A stretch of DNA of 64,000 nt, taken from contig NZ_CP087724.1 in NCBI RefSeq assembly GCF_024972755.1, forward strand, positions 124,001-188,000. Reading direction: 5' to 3'. The stretch is from Halanaeroarchaeum sp. HSR-CO. GTDB lineage: Archaea; Halobacteriota; Halobacteria; Halobacteriales; Halobacteriaceae. A program made the position numbers and the translations under genes. The notes below the pieces were generated by a model. That model did no database searches. It was given only the letters and a program-made list of their open reading frames with translations, and was not told where the DNA came from. Each line of letters opens with the position of its first letter. Position 1 is the first letter of the stretch. Positions 1 to 8,045 of this stretch are shown here, in pieces.

Positions 1-2
1 AA

Positions 3-614
3 ATCGAGGCGTACAAAGTGAGCGAGGGAGCGGACCCGCCACCGGTCGCGGAGTCCGACGGCCGATCCTACGACGGGGCGATCATCAGCGGTTCGCAAGC
101 GTCGGTGTACGACGACGAGGCGTGGATCGAGGCGGTCGCGGACTGGACACGGGCCGCGATCCGGGAATCGATCCCGGTGTTGGGCGTCTGCTGGGGGCAT
201 CAGCTCGTGGCGGCTGCCACGGGCGGCACTGTCGAGCCCATCGGTCGGTACGAAATCGGGTATCGGACTATCGAGGTCACCGACGACGACCCGCTCTTCG
301 ACGGGATGCCCGCGGATTTCGTCGCCTTCGAGACGCACTCCGACGAGGTCACAACCCTTCCCGAGGACGCGGTCGAACTCGCGCGCAACGACTGTACGAT
401 ACAGTCTTTCCGAGTGGGGAGCGCCTACGGGGTGCAGTTCCATCCCGAATACGACCTCCAGACGACCCGGTGGATCGTCGACGGGAAGGACCTCCAGCCG
501 GAGCGTGAGGCGGCAATCCGTGAGGATCTCACGCGAGACCGGTATCAGGAGGCCAGCACCGCGACCCGGGTGTTCGACAACTTCCTCGCCATGGTCGACG
601 ACGCGTCGACGTGA
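3..614 (+). CDS. Class I glutamine amidotransferase (GMP synthase-like), 5' truncated
   Basis: The reading frame is already open at the window edge (codons for I-E-A-Y-K precede the first possible GTG at 18), so the N-terminus lies outside. The visible ~203 residues are a GATase1 domain: the nucleophile elbow reads GVCWGHQ (Cys in GxCxGHQ) and the catalytic His-Glu pair is in QFHPEYD. Such stand-alone proteins hydrolyse glutamine and resemble the GuaA amidotransferase subunit, but a C-terminal extension (DLTRDRYQEAS...) is typical of the 'type 1 glutamine amidotransferase' family of unknown acceptor. It ends 14 bp from the convergent antiporter gene. Family assignment is firm; substrate is unknown. 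Confidence 0.85.
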   Translation: MEAYKVSEGADPPPVAESDGRSYDGAIISGSQASVYDDEAWIEAVADWTRAAIRESIPVLGVCWGHQLVAAATGGTVEPIGRYEIGYRTIEVTDDDPLFDGMPADFVAFETHSDEVTTLPEDAVELARNDCTIQSFRVGSAYGVQFHPEYDLQTTRWIVDGKDLQPEREAAIREDLTRDRYQEASTATRVFDNFLAMVDDAST

Positions 615-628
615 CGCGCGAACTGGGG

Positions 629-1837
629 TCATTCGTTCGTTTCGGATGCCCAGAGCCGGGCGAGTCCCGTCTCGAGCAGACTGGCGTTCTGTATCAGTAC
701 TGTCCCGAGGATGCTCATCACGAGCACGTAGCCGACGGCGAACGCCGGGATGACGGTGCCGAGAGCTCCGGTCCCGACACTCGTCGCGAGCGCCGCGAGG
801 ACGAGTGAGAACTCGCCGCGCGGAACGAGGCCGAGGCCGACCCGCACCGACCGGACCCGACTCAGGTCGTAGACCGACCCCGAGACGGTCCCGCTCACCA
901 GTTTTCCAGCGGTCGTCAGGACGACGGCGGCCAGGAGCAGCCAGGCCACCTCCGGAAGGAGGGTGACGTCGGTGGTGAGACCGATGGCGAAAAAGAACAC
1001 GGCGGCGAAGAAGTCACGGGCCGGGGTCACAACGTTTTCGATGCGCCCGACGTGTCCGGTCGCGCTAAACGCCGTCCCGACGAAGAACGCGGCGACGGCC
1101 TCGCTGAGGCCAGCGGCGAGCGCCGCACCAGCGACGAGCGTCGTGATGCTCAGGATGCGCAACAAGAACAACTCGTCCGAGTCGGTCTCGAACGCTCGCT
1201 CTAACTGCTCGGTCCCGTAGAACGCCACGAGTGTTAGCGCACCGAGGAACACGAACGCGACGCCCACGGAGATGGCGGCGTCCGTCGTCGACCCCTCACC
1301 GAGGGCGACCGCCGAGAGCAGTGCCAAATACACGGCGATGAGGACGTCCTCGAAGACGAGAGTCCCCAGGATCGGGCTGCTCTCACGGTTGGCGACCCAC
1401 CCGTTGTCGATGAGCGACTTCGTGATCACGGCGCTCGAGGAGATGTAGACGATACCGGCGATGAACAGCGTCTCGAGGAGGCTATAGCCGAAGGCGACCC
1501 CGAGTGCGACGCCCAGACCGAAGTTGACCACGAAGTCCAGCGACCCGATGGTGGCGATCCGGGCCCGATCGTCGAGTAACTGTCCGATGCTGAACTCGAG
1601 TCCAAGGAAGAACAACAGGAAGACGATCCCGAGTTCCGCGAGGAGGTCGACGAACTCGCTGTGCTCGACGAGTGTCAATGGCACCATCCCGATGGCGGTC
1701 GGCTCGTTCGGGCCGACGAGGATGCCGACCAGGATGTACGCCGGGATGACCGAGAGCCCGACGCGCAGGGCGAGTGTTCCGGCCAGTGCGATGGCCGTCA
1801 GGGCGATCCCGATCTCGAGGAGCGATACCGCCGCCAT
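629..1837 (-). CDS. Kef/KhtU-type cation:proton antiporter, membrane subunit (CPA2)
   Basis: A 402-residue, almost wholly hydrophobic protein with about 12 membrane helices and the Kef-type opening (LLEIGIALTAIALAG...GNEPTAIGM). It should exchange K+ (or Na+) for H+ across the cytoplasmic membrane. It lacks the C-terminal TrkA-N/RCK domain of bacterial KefB/C; that role is probably taken by the separate RCK-C protein encoded just upstream, with a gap of one base. This is the two-gene organisation of Bacillus KhtT-KhtU. The ATG at 1837 fits translational coupling to the upstream gene. Ion specificity is not readable from sequence. Confidence 0.85.
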   Translation of the reverse strand: MAAVSLLEIGIALTAIALAGTLALRVGLSVIPAYILVGILVGPNEPTAIGMVPLTLVEHSEFVDLLAELGIVFLLFFLGLEFSIGQLLDDRARIATIGSLDFVVNFGLGVALGVAFGYSLLETLFIAGIVYISSSAVITKSLIDNGWVANRESSPILGTLVFEDVLIAVYLALLSAVALGEGSTTDAAISVGVAFVFLGALTLVAFYGTEQLERAFETDSDELFLLRILSITTLVAGAALAAGLSEAVAAFFVGTAFSATGHVGRIENVVTPARDFFAAVFFFAIGLTTDVTLLPEVAWLLLAAVVLTTAGKLVSGTVSGSVYDLSRVRSVRVGLGLVPRGEFSLVLAALATSVGTGALGTVIPAFAVGYVLVMSILGTVLIQNASLLETGLARLWASETNE

Positions 1838-1838
1838 C

Positions 1839-2339
1839 TCACGATTCGTCCGACGCTTCTTCGTCGGTGAGCAGGTCGGCGAACGCCTGGTGTTGCTCTC
1901 TGGTTCCGATGGCGACGAGGATGTCGTCCGCGCTGATCTCCGTCGTCGGGTCGGGATTCGGGATGGTGGTCTCGCCGCGCTGGATGGCGATGACGGAGAT
2001 GCCAGTTCGCTCTCTGAGGTTGGCTTCCCGGAGGGTGTTTCCGACCACCGGCGTCGTCCCCTCGATATCGACCCATTCGATGATCGCGTCGCCGAGCGGG
2101 ACCGTCGTCTCTTCGAGTTCGACCGGCTGGAAGTACGCCCCTTCGAGTATCGAACCGAGCTGTCGGGCTCGTTTGCCCGTCAGCGTGAACAACTTCTCGC
2201 TGTCCTGGTCCGGCCCCGGCCGGCGATACAGCTCGCGTTTCCCGTCGTGGTGGATCAGAACGACGAGTCGTTCCTCGCCCTCGAGTTCGAGTTCGAACTT
2301 GTGGCCGACGCCGGGGACGTCGGTCTCGTAGATGGTCAT
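1839..2339 (-). CDS. KhtT-like antiporter regulatory subunit with RCK-C (TrkA-C) domain
   Basis: A soluble acidic protein of 166 residues. The N-terminal half (residues 1-75) is the KhtT-type domain beginning MTIYETDVPGVGHKF. The C-terminal half (about 85-160) is an RCK-C domain with GISVIAIQRGETTIPNPDP and a final DDILVAIG strand, the ligand-binding fold of K+ channel and antiporter regulators. It is the first gene of a two-gene operon with the antiporter subunit, which starts one base after its stop codon. In Bacillus KhtT gates KhtU in response to c-di-AMP, pH and cations; the same coupling is inferred here. Confidence 0.85.
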   Translation of the reverse strand: MTIYETDVPGVGHKFELELEGEERLVVLIHHDGKRELYRRPGPDQDSEKLFTLTGKRARQLGSILEGAYFQPVELEETTVPLGDAIIEWVDIEGTTPVVGNTLREANLRERTGISVIAIQRGETTIPNPDPTTEISADDILVAIGTREQHQAFADLLTDEEASDES

Positions 2340-2430
2340 ATCGTAGTCCTGCGGGCGGATGGCTATAAACCTCGGTGGGCGACTCGGTCGGATGGAGCCA
2401 TCGGCGCCGATTATTCATATAGCGATATTT

Positions 2431-2450
2431 GATATAGTATATAAAGTTTC
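2431..2450 (-). promoter_or_regulatory. Putative TATA region for the khtT-khtU-like operon
   Basis: On the minus strand this AT-rich block reads GAAACTTTATATACTATATC, a BRE-like purine stretch followed by a strong TATA-like box. It lies about 100 bp upstream of the start at 2339, so it implies a leader of roughly 70 bases. A second AT-rich stretch (2411-2430) is closer and could instead be the promoter. Confidence 0.35.
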
Positions 2451-2561
2451 GCTACCGAGTGGGCGACGGAGCCGTGGCGAGAGCGGCAGCGAGTCGGCTG
2501 TGTGCCGATCGCACTGGGAAAATCGGATTACTGACCTAATCCCCGGCCGAGAGGAGCTGGA

Positions 2562-2846
2562 TTAGAACGGGGTGTCCGCGGCCGTGTCGCCGTCGGCGTC
2601 CGCGTGGACCGTCTCGATCTCCGGGATCTCTGCGGCCATCCGTGATTTGATCGCCTGGACGGTCATCGGCGAGATACCGCAGCCGCTGCAGGCACCTGCG
2701 AGACGGAGGGTGACCTCTCCGGACTCGGCGTCGAGACTCTCGATGACGGCCGTCCCCCCGTGCATCTGGATCTGCGGGAAGTTACGGCTGAGAAAGTCCG
2801 TAACTCGTTCCCGTAGATCGGTCACGTCCCCGCTCTCGGTGCTCAT
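2562..2846 (-). CDS. NifU C-terminal-domain Fe-S scaffold protein
   Basis: A 94-residue protein consisting of a NifU-like C-terminal domain. It has the opening helix LRERVTDFLSRNFPQIQMHGG and the cluster-binding motif CSGC within RLAGACSGCGISPMTVQAI. These proteins hold a transient [4Fe-4S] cluster between two monomers and pass it to apoproteins. It is monocistronic, with no suf genes beside it. The start at 2846 gives the family's usual short N-terminus. Confidence 0.9.
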   Translation of the reverse strand: MSTESGDVTDLRERVTDFLSRNFPQIQMHGGTAVIESLDAESGEVTLRLAGACSGCGISPMTVQAIKSRMAAEIPEIETVHADADGDTAADTPF

Positions 2847-3829
2847 AGAGCCGATTTAGTGATGTGTGGGTTTATGCCTTTGGTTAACCGCGGTTTTCGG
2901 CGATATGAGGCCTTTCGACCGTTCTCTCTCCCATTTCCAATTTCCGACGGCGTGCCCGTCTGTCCCGCTGAACTGAGCTTCGTCCCGCTAGCTGGGCCTG
3001 GGTCGTTACTCACCGCTACCGAGATTCGATATTGCGACATGTGGTTTATAACGTCGTGTGTCGGGTTTCGAGCTGGATGTTCGGTGTGCTCAGCTCCGAC
3101 GGATACCGACGAACGGTTCTCGGGACATTCTTTTATATAATGTACTGCATATCGATATATCGAATACTGTCCGACTAGCGGCCGCTCGATGACCGGGGTC
3201 GATTCGGCGTCGAGCACCTCCTAGCCAGTCGTCTGGTAGTTCGAATCGTCTGGTCGATACGGGTTCACTCGTCGCTCCAGGTCCATTTGCGAGGGCCGAC
3301 AACCGACAGTGCGAGCCCCCTCGTTTACCGGGTTTATTGTTGCCATAGTGAGGTCTCGAATGGTTGTGCCAGAGTGGAAGCAGGGATGCCCCTCAAGGGC
3401 GTCTGGGTTCCGGGTGAATCGATCTCGGTGCGGTCTCGGTTTCTCTCGAACTCCGGATTGTTTTCGCCATCGTCGCTCCGATGACGTGAGTTCGCATACT
3501 GGGGCCGCCGTTCGGCCGTCGCAGATGGGTCCCGTCGATCTCTCAGTTTCGGCGATTCCTCTTATAATAAACCGTATGATGCGATATCAAAAATTCCCGC
3601 ACGACTACCTATATATCCACGTCTAGAATGGTGAAAATTACGACGAGAGCGGTTCTCTGTTCCGAAATCGTGACATTGTGATGGGCGAACGTCTCTCTCG
3701 AACCCGTCGATACTGCGAGGTCGAGCCGAGTATCCAAAGCGCGAAATCCGGCTAATTGGGCGGTAAAAGCCCACTCGGTACGACATCCGGCCGAAAAGAT
3801 CCGGGGGGGGGGGGGCTATCGGCCCGGGA
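2847..3829. other. Intergenic region without a supportable gene
   Basis: Nearly 1 kb with scattered AT-rich tracts (around 3132-3165, 3562-3590 and 3608-3624) that look like promoter remnants. No frame here has haloarchaeal coding character (acidic bias, GC-rich third positions) or a recognisable domain. It may be a decayed gene or an island of regulatory or non-coding RNA; I see no stable hairpin or repeat apart from the G-run at 3803-3815. Confidence 0.5.
3803..3815. repeat. 13-base G homopolymer
   Basis: Thirteen consecutive G residues, 14 bases beyond the stop codon of the minus-strand HTH-10 gene (so an oligo-C in its transcript). Runs of this length are unusual even in GC-rich haloarchaeal DNA. 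It could be a length-variable tract, a G-quadruplex on the plus strand, or a sequencing/assembly artefact. Confidence 0.6.
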
Positions 3830-4501
3830 TCAGGCCGTCGCTCGCGGTTTCACCGCGTCCGCGCCGTCGAGGATGGTCTTCAGGAGCTTCGACTGTGCCG
3901 CGGCGAGGTGCTCGGTGAACGTCGAGGTCGTGATCCCCAGCGATTCGGCGACCTCGCCGGCGTTGGCTCCCTTCGGGTGCTCGAAGTAGCCCATCTGGAA
4001 GGCCGTCTCGAGAACCTCCCGCTGGCGATCGGTGAGTTCGCCGCGATCCACGAACACGAGATCGTCTGCGCCGTCTTCGTCCTTCGAGCTGACGAGCCGT
4101 TGGACGTCGACGCCGTCGTAGTTCTCTCGGAGCGTGCTCACGGCGTCCCGCAGGTCCTCCATCGTCTGCGCGTGGAACGTCATCGAGAGGTCGCCGTTCT
4201 CGGCCTGCACCTCGACGATCGGTGCGTTGAACTGCTCGACCATCTCGCAGGCGCAGTCGTCCCCGAAGTCCCGCTGGAAGCGGTAGACGGACTTCTGGCC
4301 GTAGGAGAACACCGATTCGAGCCCGTCGATGTCCTCGAGATCGCCGTTCGCGTCGGTGGCGAACTCCTCGGTGACGCGGCCGGTGTCGGGTTCGACGCGC
4401 TTGGAGACGTTGTAGCACGCCACGCCATCGTCCGACGCCTGGGCGACGGGACAGCTGGTTGCATTGCCGATTCGGATCTGTGCTCTGATTCCTGCGCTCA
4501 T
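3830..4501 (-). CDS. HTH-10 (bacterio-opsin activator-type) transcriptional regulator, copy 1
   Basis: A 223-residue protein. The C-terminal ~55 residues are the HTH-10 domain (LTDRQREVLETAFQMGYFEH, then GEVAESLGITTSTFTEHL). The N-terminal sensory part contains Cys at SCPVAQ and VACYN and a CxC pair in DDCACEM, reminiscent of the Cys cluster of redox-responsive bat-type regulators such as NarO of Haloferax, though the spacing is not identical. It is divergent from a close paralogue at 4892-5539, with a ~390-bp intergenic region. DNA target and signal are unknown; redox or metal sensing is an inference from the cysteines. Confidence 0.85.
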   Translation of the reverse strand: MSAGIRAQIRIGNATSCPVAQASDDGVACYNVSKRVEPDTGRVTEEFATDANGDLEDIDGLESVFSYGQKSVYRFQRDFGDDCACEMVEQFNAPIVEVQAENGDLSMTFHAQTMEDLRDAVSTLRENYDGVDVQRLVSSKDEDGADDLVFVDRGELTDRQREVLETAFQMGYFEHPKGANAGEVAESLGITTSTFTEHLAAAQSKLLKTILDGADAVKPRATA

Positions 4502-4891
4502 AGTGGGGTACGTTTGGGTGGGGGAGGGTAGTCGGGCGCGATACTGTTTCGACGGGACTGAACCGACCCGTCGCAGATATTTGGTAGTCGTCGCTAGATC
4601 GACCTAAAAGACACCCCGTTTCTCACAGCCTGAAAAACCGTTTTACACGGTCTAATGGTGGCGATATCGGCACTTTAGAGACATTCCCGCTGAATTATTG
4701 TTGGATTTGCAACCCCTCATATTGTGGACGGCGAGGGTGGAGCGTCGCGATTGGCGGTGCCGTCAGGGGGAGGGGCGTTCGCGCCCGTCGATCCGCCGAT
4801 ATCCTCTCTCCCTTCCTCTATCGGCGAAAATCGCTGCTTTCGGGCGCTGTCGGTCGGAATCGTTTTCTATCGGAGACTCGTCGGACGGGAT
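4502..4891. other. Divergent promoter region between two HTH-10 paralogues
   Basis: 390 bp separating two diverging regulators. AT-rich tracts occur at 4616-4650 and 4672-4700. TTTTCTATC at 4863-4871 is about 27 bp upstream of the plus-strand ATG, fitting a leaderless TATA position. The frame of the plus-strand gene stays open upstream to 4724, but homology to the paralogue begins only at 4892. Confidence 0.45.
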
Positions 4892-5539
4892 ATGAGTGCG
4901 GGTATTCGAGCCGAACTGTCTCTCGACGCGAAGACGTCGTGTCCAGTCGCCCGGATCGCCGACGATGCGGAGACCGCGACGCAGTCAATCTCGAAGACGA
5001 CTGCGCCGGATACCGCGACCGTCACCGAGGAATTCGTTCTCGACGGGCCGGCCGACGTCGACGCCGAACCGGACGTCGAAGAAGTCTTCTCCTACGGATC
5101 GGAGCGGGTCTACCGGTTCGAGCGATCGGTCGACCGACCGTGTCCATGCGAATCCGTCGAGGAGTACGGATCGCCGGTCCTCGACGTCGCCGCCGAGTCG
5201 GGGTCGCTCGAGATGGCCTTCCACGCGGACGATATGGACCATCTCCAGCAGGTGGTCACGTCGCTGCGGCGCCAGTACGACGAGGTGAACGTCAACCGCC
5301 TCCTCCGGTCACGGAACGGCGATACCGAGGCGGCCGACCTGGTCCTCGTCGACCGGAGCGAACTGACCGCCCGTCAGGAGGAGGTCCTGAACACGGCCCA
5401 TCAACTGGGATACTTCGACCATCCCAAAGGCGCGAATGCCGGCGACGTCGCGGAGTCGCTGGGGATCACGACCTCGACGTTCACCGAGCACCTCGCCGCG
5501 GCACAGTCGAAGCTCCTCTCGGCGATTCTGCAGCCATAG
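4892..5539 (+). CDS. HTH-10 transcriptional regulator, copy 2
   Basis: A 215-residue paralogue of the divergent neighbour. Both begin MSAGIRA, share SCPVA near residue 17, FSYG..SVYRF or FSYGSERVYRF mid-protein and a CxC pair (here CPCESVEEYG), and end in a near-identical HTH-10 (DVAESLGITTSTFTEHLAAAQ). The ATG at 4892 was chosen because it aligns exactly with the paralogue's start, although the frame is open further upstream. Copy 2 lacks the Cys after SCPVA that copy 1 has (VACYN), so the two may have different metal- or redox-binding properties. They probably cross- or auto-regulate from the shared intergenic region. Confidence 0.85.
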   Translation: MSAGIRAELSLDAKTSCPVARIADDAETATQSISKTTAPDTATVTEEFVLDGPADVDAEPDVEEVFSYGSERVYRFERSVDRPCPCESVEEYGSPVLDVAAESGSLEMAFHADDMDHLQQVVTSLRRQYDEVNVNRLLRSRNGDTEAADLVLVDRSELTARQEEVLNTAHQLGYFDHPKGANAGDVAESLGITTSTFTEHLAAAQSKLLSAILQP

Positions 5540-5599
5540 GGCCGCCCCCCTCTCTTTTGTGGGGCCGTCGTTTTACGGTATTGTGACGAAGCTGGGAAT

Positions 5600-5767
5600 A
5601 TGGGTAGCTCAGCGGTGTTGCAGTTCGCCTGTCCCGACTGCGAGGAGACCATCTACCTCGACGACGGGATGCGAGAACTGCTCTGTGAATTCGGGTGTAT
5701 CGTCTGTGGGGCTGGCGTCGACGAGCGGGATTTCGTCCTCGCATCCGGCCCCGCGAACTCAGCGTAG
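5600..5767 (+). CDS. Zinc-ribbon microprotein (55 aa)
   Basis: A short gene starting MGSSAVLQFACPDCEETIYL and ending in a second zinc knuckle, CEFGCIVCGAGVDERD. The two CxxC pairs (CPDC and CIVC) form one zinc ribbon; a further Cys sits three residues before CIVC. It resembles the family of very small haloarchaeal zinc-ribbon proteins (DUF7560-like, from memory). It lies 60 bp after the HTH-10 gene on the same strand. Its last nine bases overlap the 3' end of the convergent RecJ-like gene. Function unknown; RNA or protein binding is likely for such ribbons. Confidence 0.75.
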   Translation: MGSSAVLQFACPDCEETIYLDDGMRELLCEFGCIVCGAGVDERDFVLASGPANSA

Positions 5768-7195
5768 CTGTTCACCGAGGATGCGGTCGGCGGCCTCGAC
5801 GAACGCCGTCTCCTTCCCTCGGGGAACGGTCGCGCCGGCCGCGACGGCATGCCCCCCGCCGTCGCCGCCGACCGCCCGGGATGCCTGCTGCATGACCGCC
5901 GAGAGGTCGAGCCCCTTCCGGAGTAGCCTCGCATTCCCCCGCGCGGAAACCTTCGTCTCCCCGTCCTCAGCGTGGGCGAAGGCGATCATCGGAACCGACC
6001 GGTCCACCCCGTCCGCGCCGAAGGCCATGCCGGCGATAATGCCGACGATGGTCTCTCTGATCTCGTCTTCGGCGTGGAACCACTGGCAGTTGTCTTCCCG
6101 CGTGACGCCGTGATCGGCCACCCACTCGATACCCTGTGAGAGGTTTCGGCGGTGGGTGCGTAACAGGCGCTCCGCTTCGCCGAAGGCCGCTCCACGCTCC
6201 CCGAGGCAGACGGCCAGGCCGACGTCGGCCCGGTCGTAGCGAGCGGTCGCGTTGAGCAGGGTGGAGAACTCGGAGGCGTCCCGTAGCACGGTCCCAGCCG
6301 TCTCCCGGGGCAGGGTGTAACTGGTACCGATCAGATCGTCGATCCGCGACGCTGGAACGCCGTTTCGCACCGCCCGTCTGACCAGCGCGGAGACCACTGT
6401 CTGGCGTTCGTCGTGGGTCAGATCGGCCCACGTCCGCCAGTCGCCGTCAGCTTTGAGGTCCAGATCGAGGCCGTCCAGGAATCGAACGGCACCGGCCTGG
6501 TCGTTCGTGATGCCCGGGATCCGTACGTCGTTCGCGTACTCGAGGAGCTTCGGGAGTGGGCGGGTCTGGGTGCCGTACATCGCCAGGTCCTTCGCGGTAT
6601 CCAGTACGCCGGCAGCGACCCCCTCCTCGACGATCCGGGCGTTCGCGCCGACGAGTTCGCCGTCGACCGTCTGCATGTCGCCGACGGCGCCGACGACGGC
6701 AAGCGCGGCGAGGTCGCGGTTCCCGTCGGTCGCGTGGTCCTCTGGGTCGCGGCCGCAGTCCGCGAGCGCCCGCGCGAGCACGTACGCCGCCCCCGCGCCG
6801 GACAGTTCGCTGCCGCCGTCGATGCCCTCCAGTAGCGGGTTGACGTGGAACTCGGCGTCGGCGTCGGCCGGCTGGTGGTGGTCGGCCACGATCGGGGTGA
6901 AGCCGGCCCGATCGGCGTACTCCACGACGACGTCGAGTTGGCCACTCCCGAAGTCGGTGAACAGGACGGTTTCGTAGTCGCTCGCGGCGATGGCCGCGAT
7001 GGCCTCCTCGTCGAGTTGCTTCTCGAAGGTCGTCGCCACCGGGATGTCGGCTCGTTCGAGCGCCGTGGTGGCGATGGCGGCACTGGTGAGCCCGTCGGCG
7101 TCGATGTGGGAGGCCAGCAGTACCGCCTCCGCTTCGCGGAGCCGTCGGGCAGCGGCCTCGGCGCGGGTGGCCAGAGCGGGAACCGGTGCGTCCAT
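5759..7195 (-). CDS. RecJ-like DHH/DHHA1 single-strand nuclease
   Basis: A 478-residue DHH-family phosphoesterase. Metal ligands are visible: HIDADG (residues 30-35), LFTDFG (78-83) and ADHH (104-107). The C-terminal DHHA1 substrate-binding domain ends with GGDGGGHAVAAGA. The family includes RecJ 5'-3' ssDNA exonucleases and the archaeal GAN nuclease associated with the CMG helicase; haloarchaea have several RecJ paralogues. No neighbour indicates which process this one serves. Length and motif completeness argue for an active enzyme. Confidence 0.85.
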   Translation of the reverse strand: MDAPVPALATRAEAAARRLREAEAVLLASHIDADGLTSAAIATTALERADIPVATTFEKQLDEEAIAAIAASDYETVLFTDFGSGQLDVVVEYADRAGFTPIVADHHQPADADAEFHVNPLLEGIDGGSELSGAGAAYVLARALADCGRDPEDHATDGNRDLAALAVVGAVGDMQTVDGELVGANARIVEEGVAAGVLDTAKDLAMYGTQTRPLPKLLEYANDVRIPGITNDQAGAVRFLDGLDLDLKADGDWRTWADLTHDERQTVVSALVRRAVRNGVPASRIDDLIGTSYTLPRETAGTVLRDASEFSTLLNATARYDRADVGLAVCLGERGAAFGEAERLLRTHRRNLSQGIEWVADHGVTREDNCQWFHAEDEIRETIVGIIAGMAFGADGVDRSVPMIAFAHAEDGETKVSARGNARLLRKGLDLSAVMQQASRAVGGDGGGHAVAAGATVPRGKETAFVEAADRILGEQLR

Positions 7196-7222
7196 CGAAC
7201 CGGGATAGGACCGGTCTCCGGT

Positions 7223-7993
7223 TTAAACCTCCGGGTCACCACCGGCTGGGTCCCCGTCCGACCCGCCGTCGAGGAACCGCTCTGTCGCGGCGCGACACTC
7301 CTCGTCGGCCCGAACCTGCGCGAAGCCACCCCTGACGCGCTCTCGTTCCCCGGCCGCCTGTGCCCGGGCGGCGACGACCCGTTTGGTCGTCCGGATGGAC
7401 GCCGCCGGCGTGGACGCCATCGCCGCGACCAGTTCGTCGACGGTCGATTCGAGCTCCGCCGATGGCACCACTCGGTTGAGCAGCCCCCAGTCGGCGGCCC
7501 GCTCGGCGCCGATGGGCTGGGCGGTCAACGCGAGCTCCATGAACCGCTTTTTCCCGACGGTCTCGGCCACGCGCTCGGCCGCGTAGGGCGGATACGCCCC
7601 GATACTCGCCTCCGGCAGGGCGAAGGTGGCGTCCGGTGTCGCCACGGCGAGGTCGGCCGCGGCGACGAGTTCGCAGCCACCGCCGTAGGCCAGACCGTTC
7701 ACGGCGGCCACGACCGGCACGTCGAGGGTCTCGATGCCGAAGAGGACGTCGCCGAGGGCCGCGACCAGTTCGTCCAGGTCCTCGAGCGTCTCGGCGTCCT
7801 CGATGACGGCGATGTCGTCGCCGGCGCTGAAGACGTCCGCGACGCCCGTCAGTACGGCCACGCTCGCCTCGGCTTCCGCGCGTTCGAGCGCCTCGCGCAG
7901 GTCACGCCAGCCGTCGAGGTGGAGGGCGTTCTTCTTCCCGGGTCGGTCGAGGGTGATCCACGCGGCCGCGTCGTGCTGTTCGTACGCTATCAT
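7223..7993 (-). CDS. Enoyl-CoA hydratase/isomerase (crotonase) family
   Basis: A 256-residue crotonase-fold protein. It has the first oxyanion-hole segment (FSAGDDIAVIE), the second (NGLAYGGGCELVAAADLAVA, with the catalytic Glu region downstream at LPEASIGAYPP), and the C-terminal trimerisation helix. It would hydrate trans-2-enoyl-CoA or perform a related step in beta-oxidation. No other fatty-acid or CoA genes are adjacent, so the actual substrate is open. Confidence 0.85.
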   Translation of the reverse strand: MIAYEQHDAAAWITLDRPGKKNALHLDGWRDLREALERAEAEASVAVLTGVADVFSAGDDIAVIEDAETLEDLDELVAALGDVLFGIETLDVPVVAAVNGLAYGGGCELVAAADLAVATPDATFALPEASIGAYPPYAAERVAETVGKKRFMELALTAQPIGAERAADWGLLNRVVPSAELESTVDELVAAMASTPAASIRTTKRVVAARAQAAGERERVRGGFAQVRADEECRAATERFLDGGSDGDPAGGDPEV

Positions 7994-8045
7994 ATCCCAC
8001 GCAGGTGGGCCCGCGAGAAGAAGGTTCGGCCGGCAGACGGGTTGA

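Noticed and set aside
1524-2432. Long open frame on the plus strand opposite the antiporter operon
   Set aside because: It is antisense to two well-supported genes and has an implausible, repetitive Arg/Asp composition produced by GC-skewed codon shadows.
7127-7141. CTCCGC-TTC-GCGGAG hairpin inside the RecJ-like gene, similar to the HIT insertion hairpins
   Set aside because: The stem is only 6 bp, isolated, and encodes ordinary conserved protein sequence (LREAEAV), with no direct repeats around it. Chance in GC-rich DNA is sufficient.
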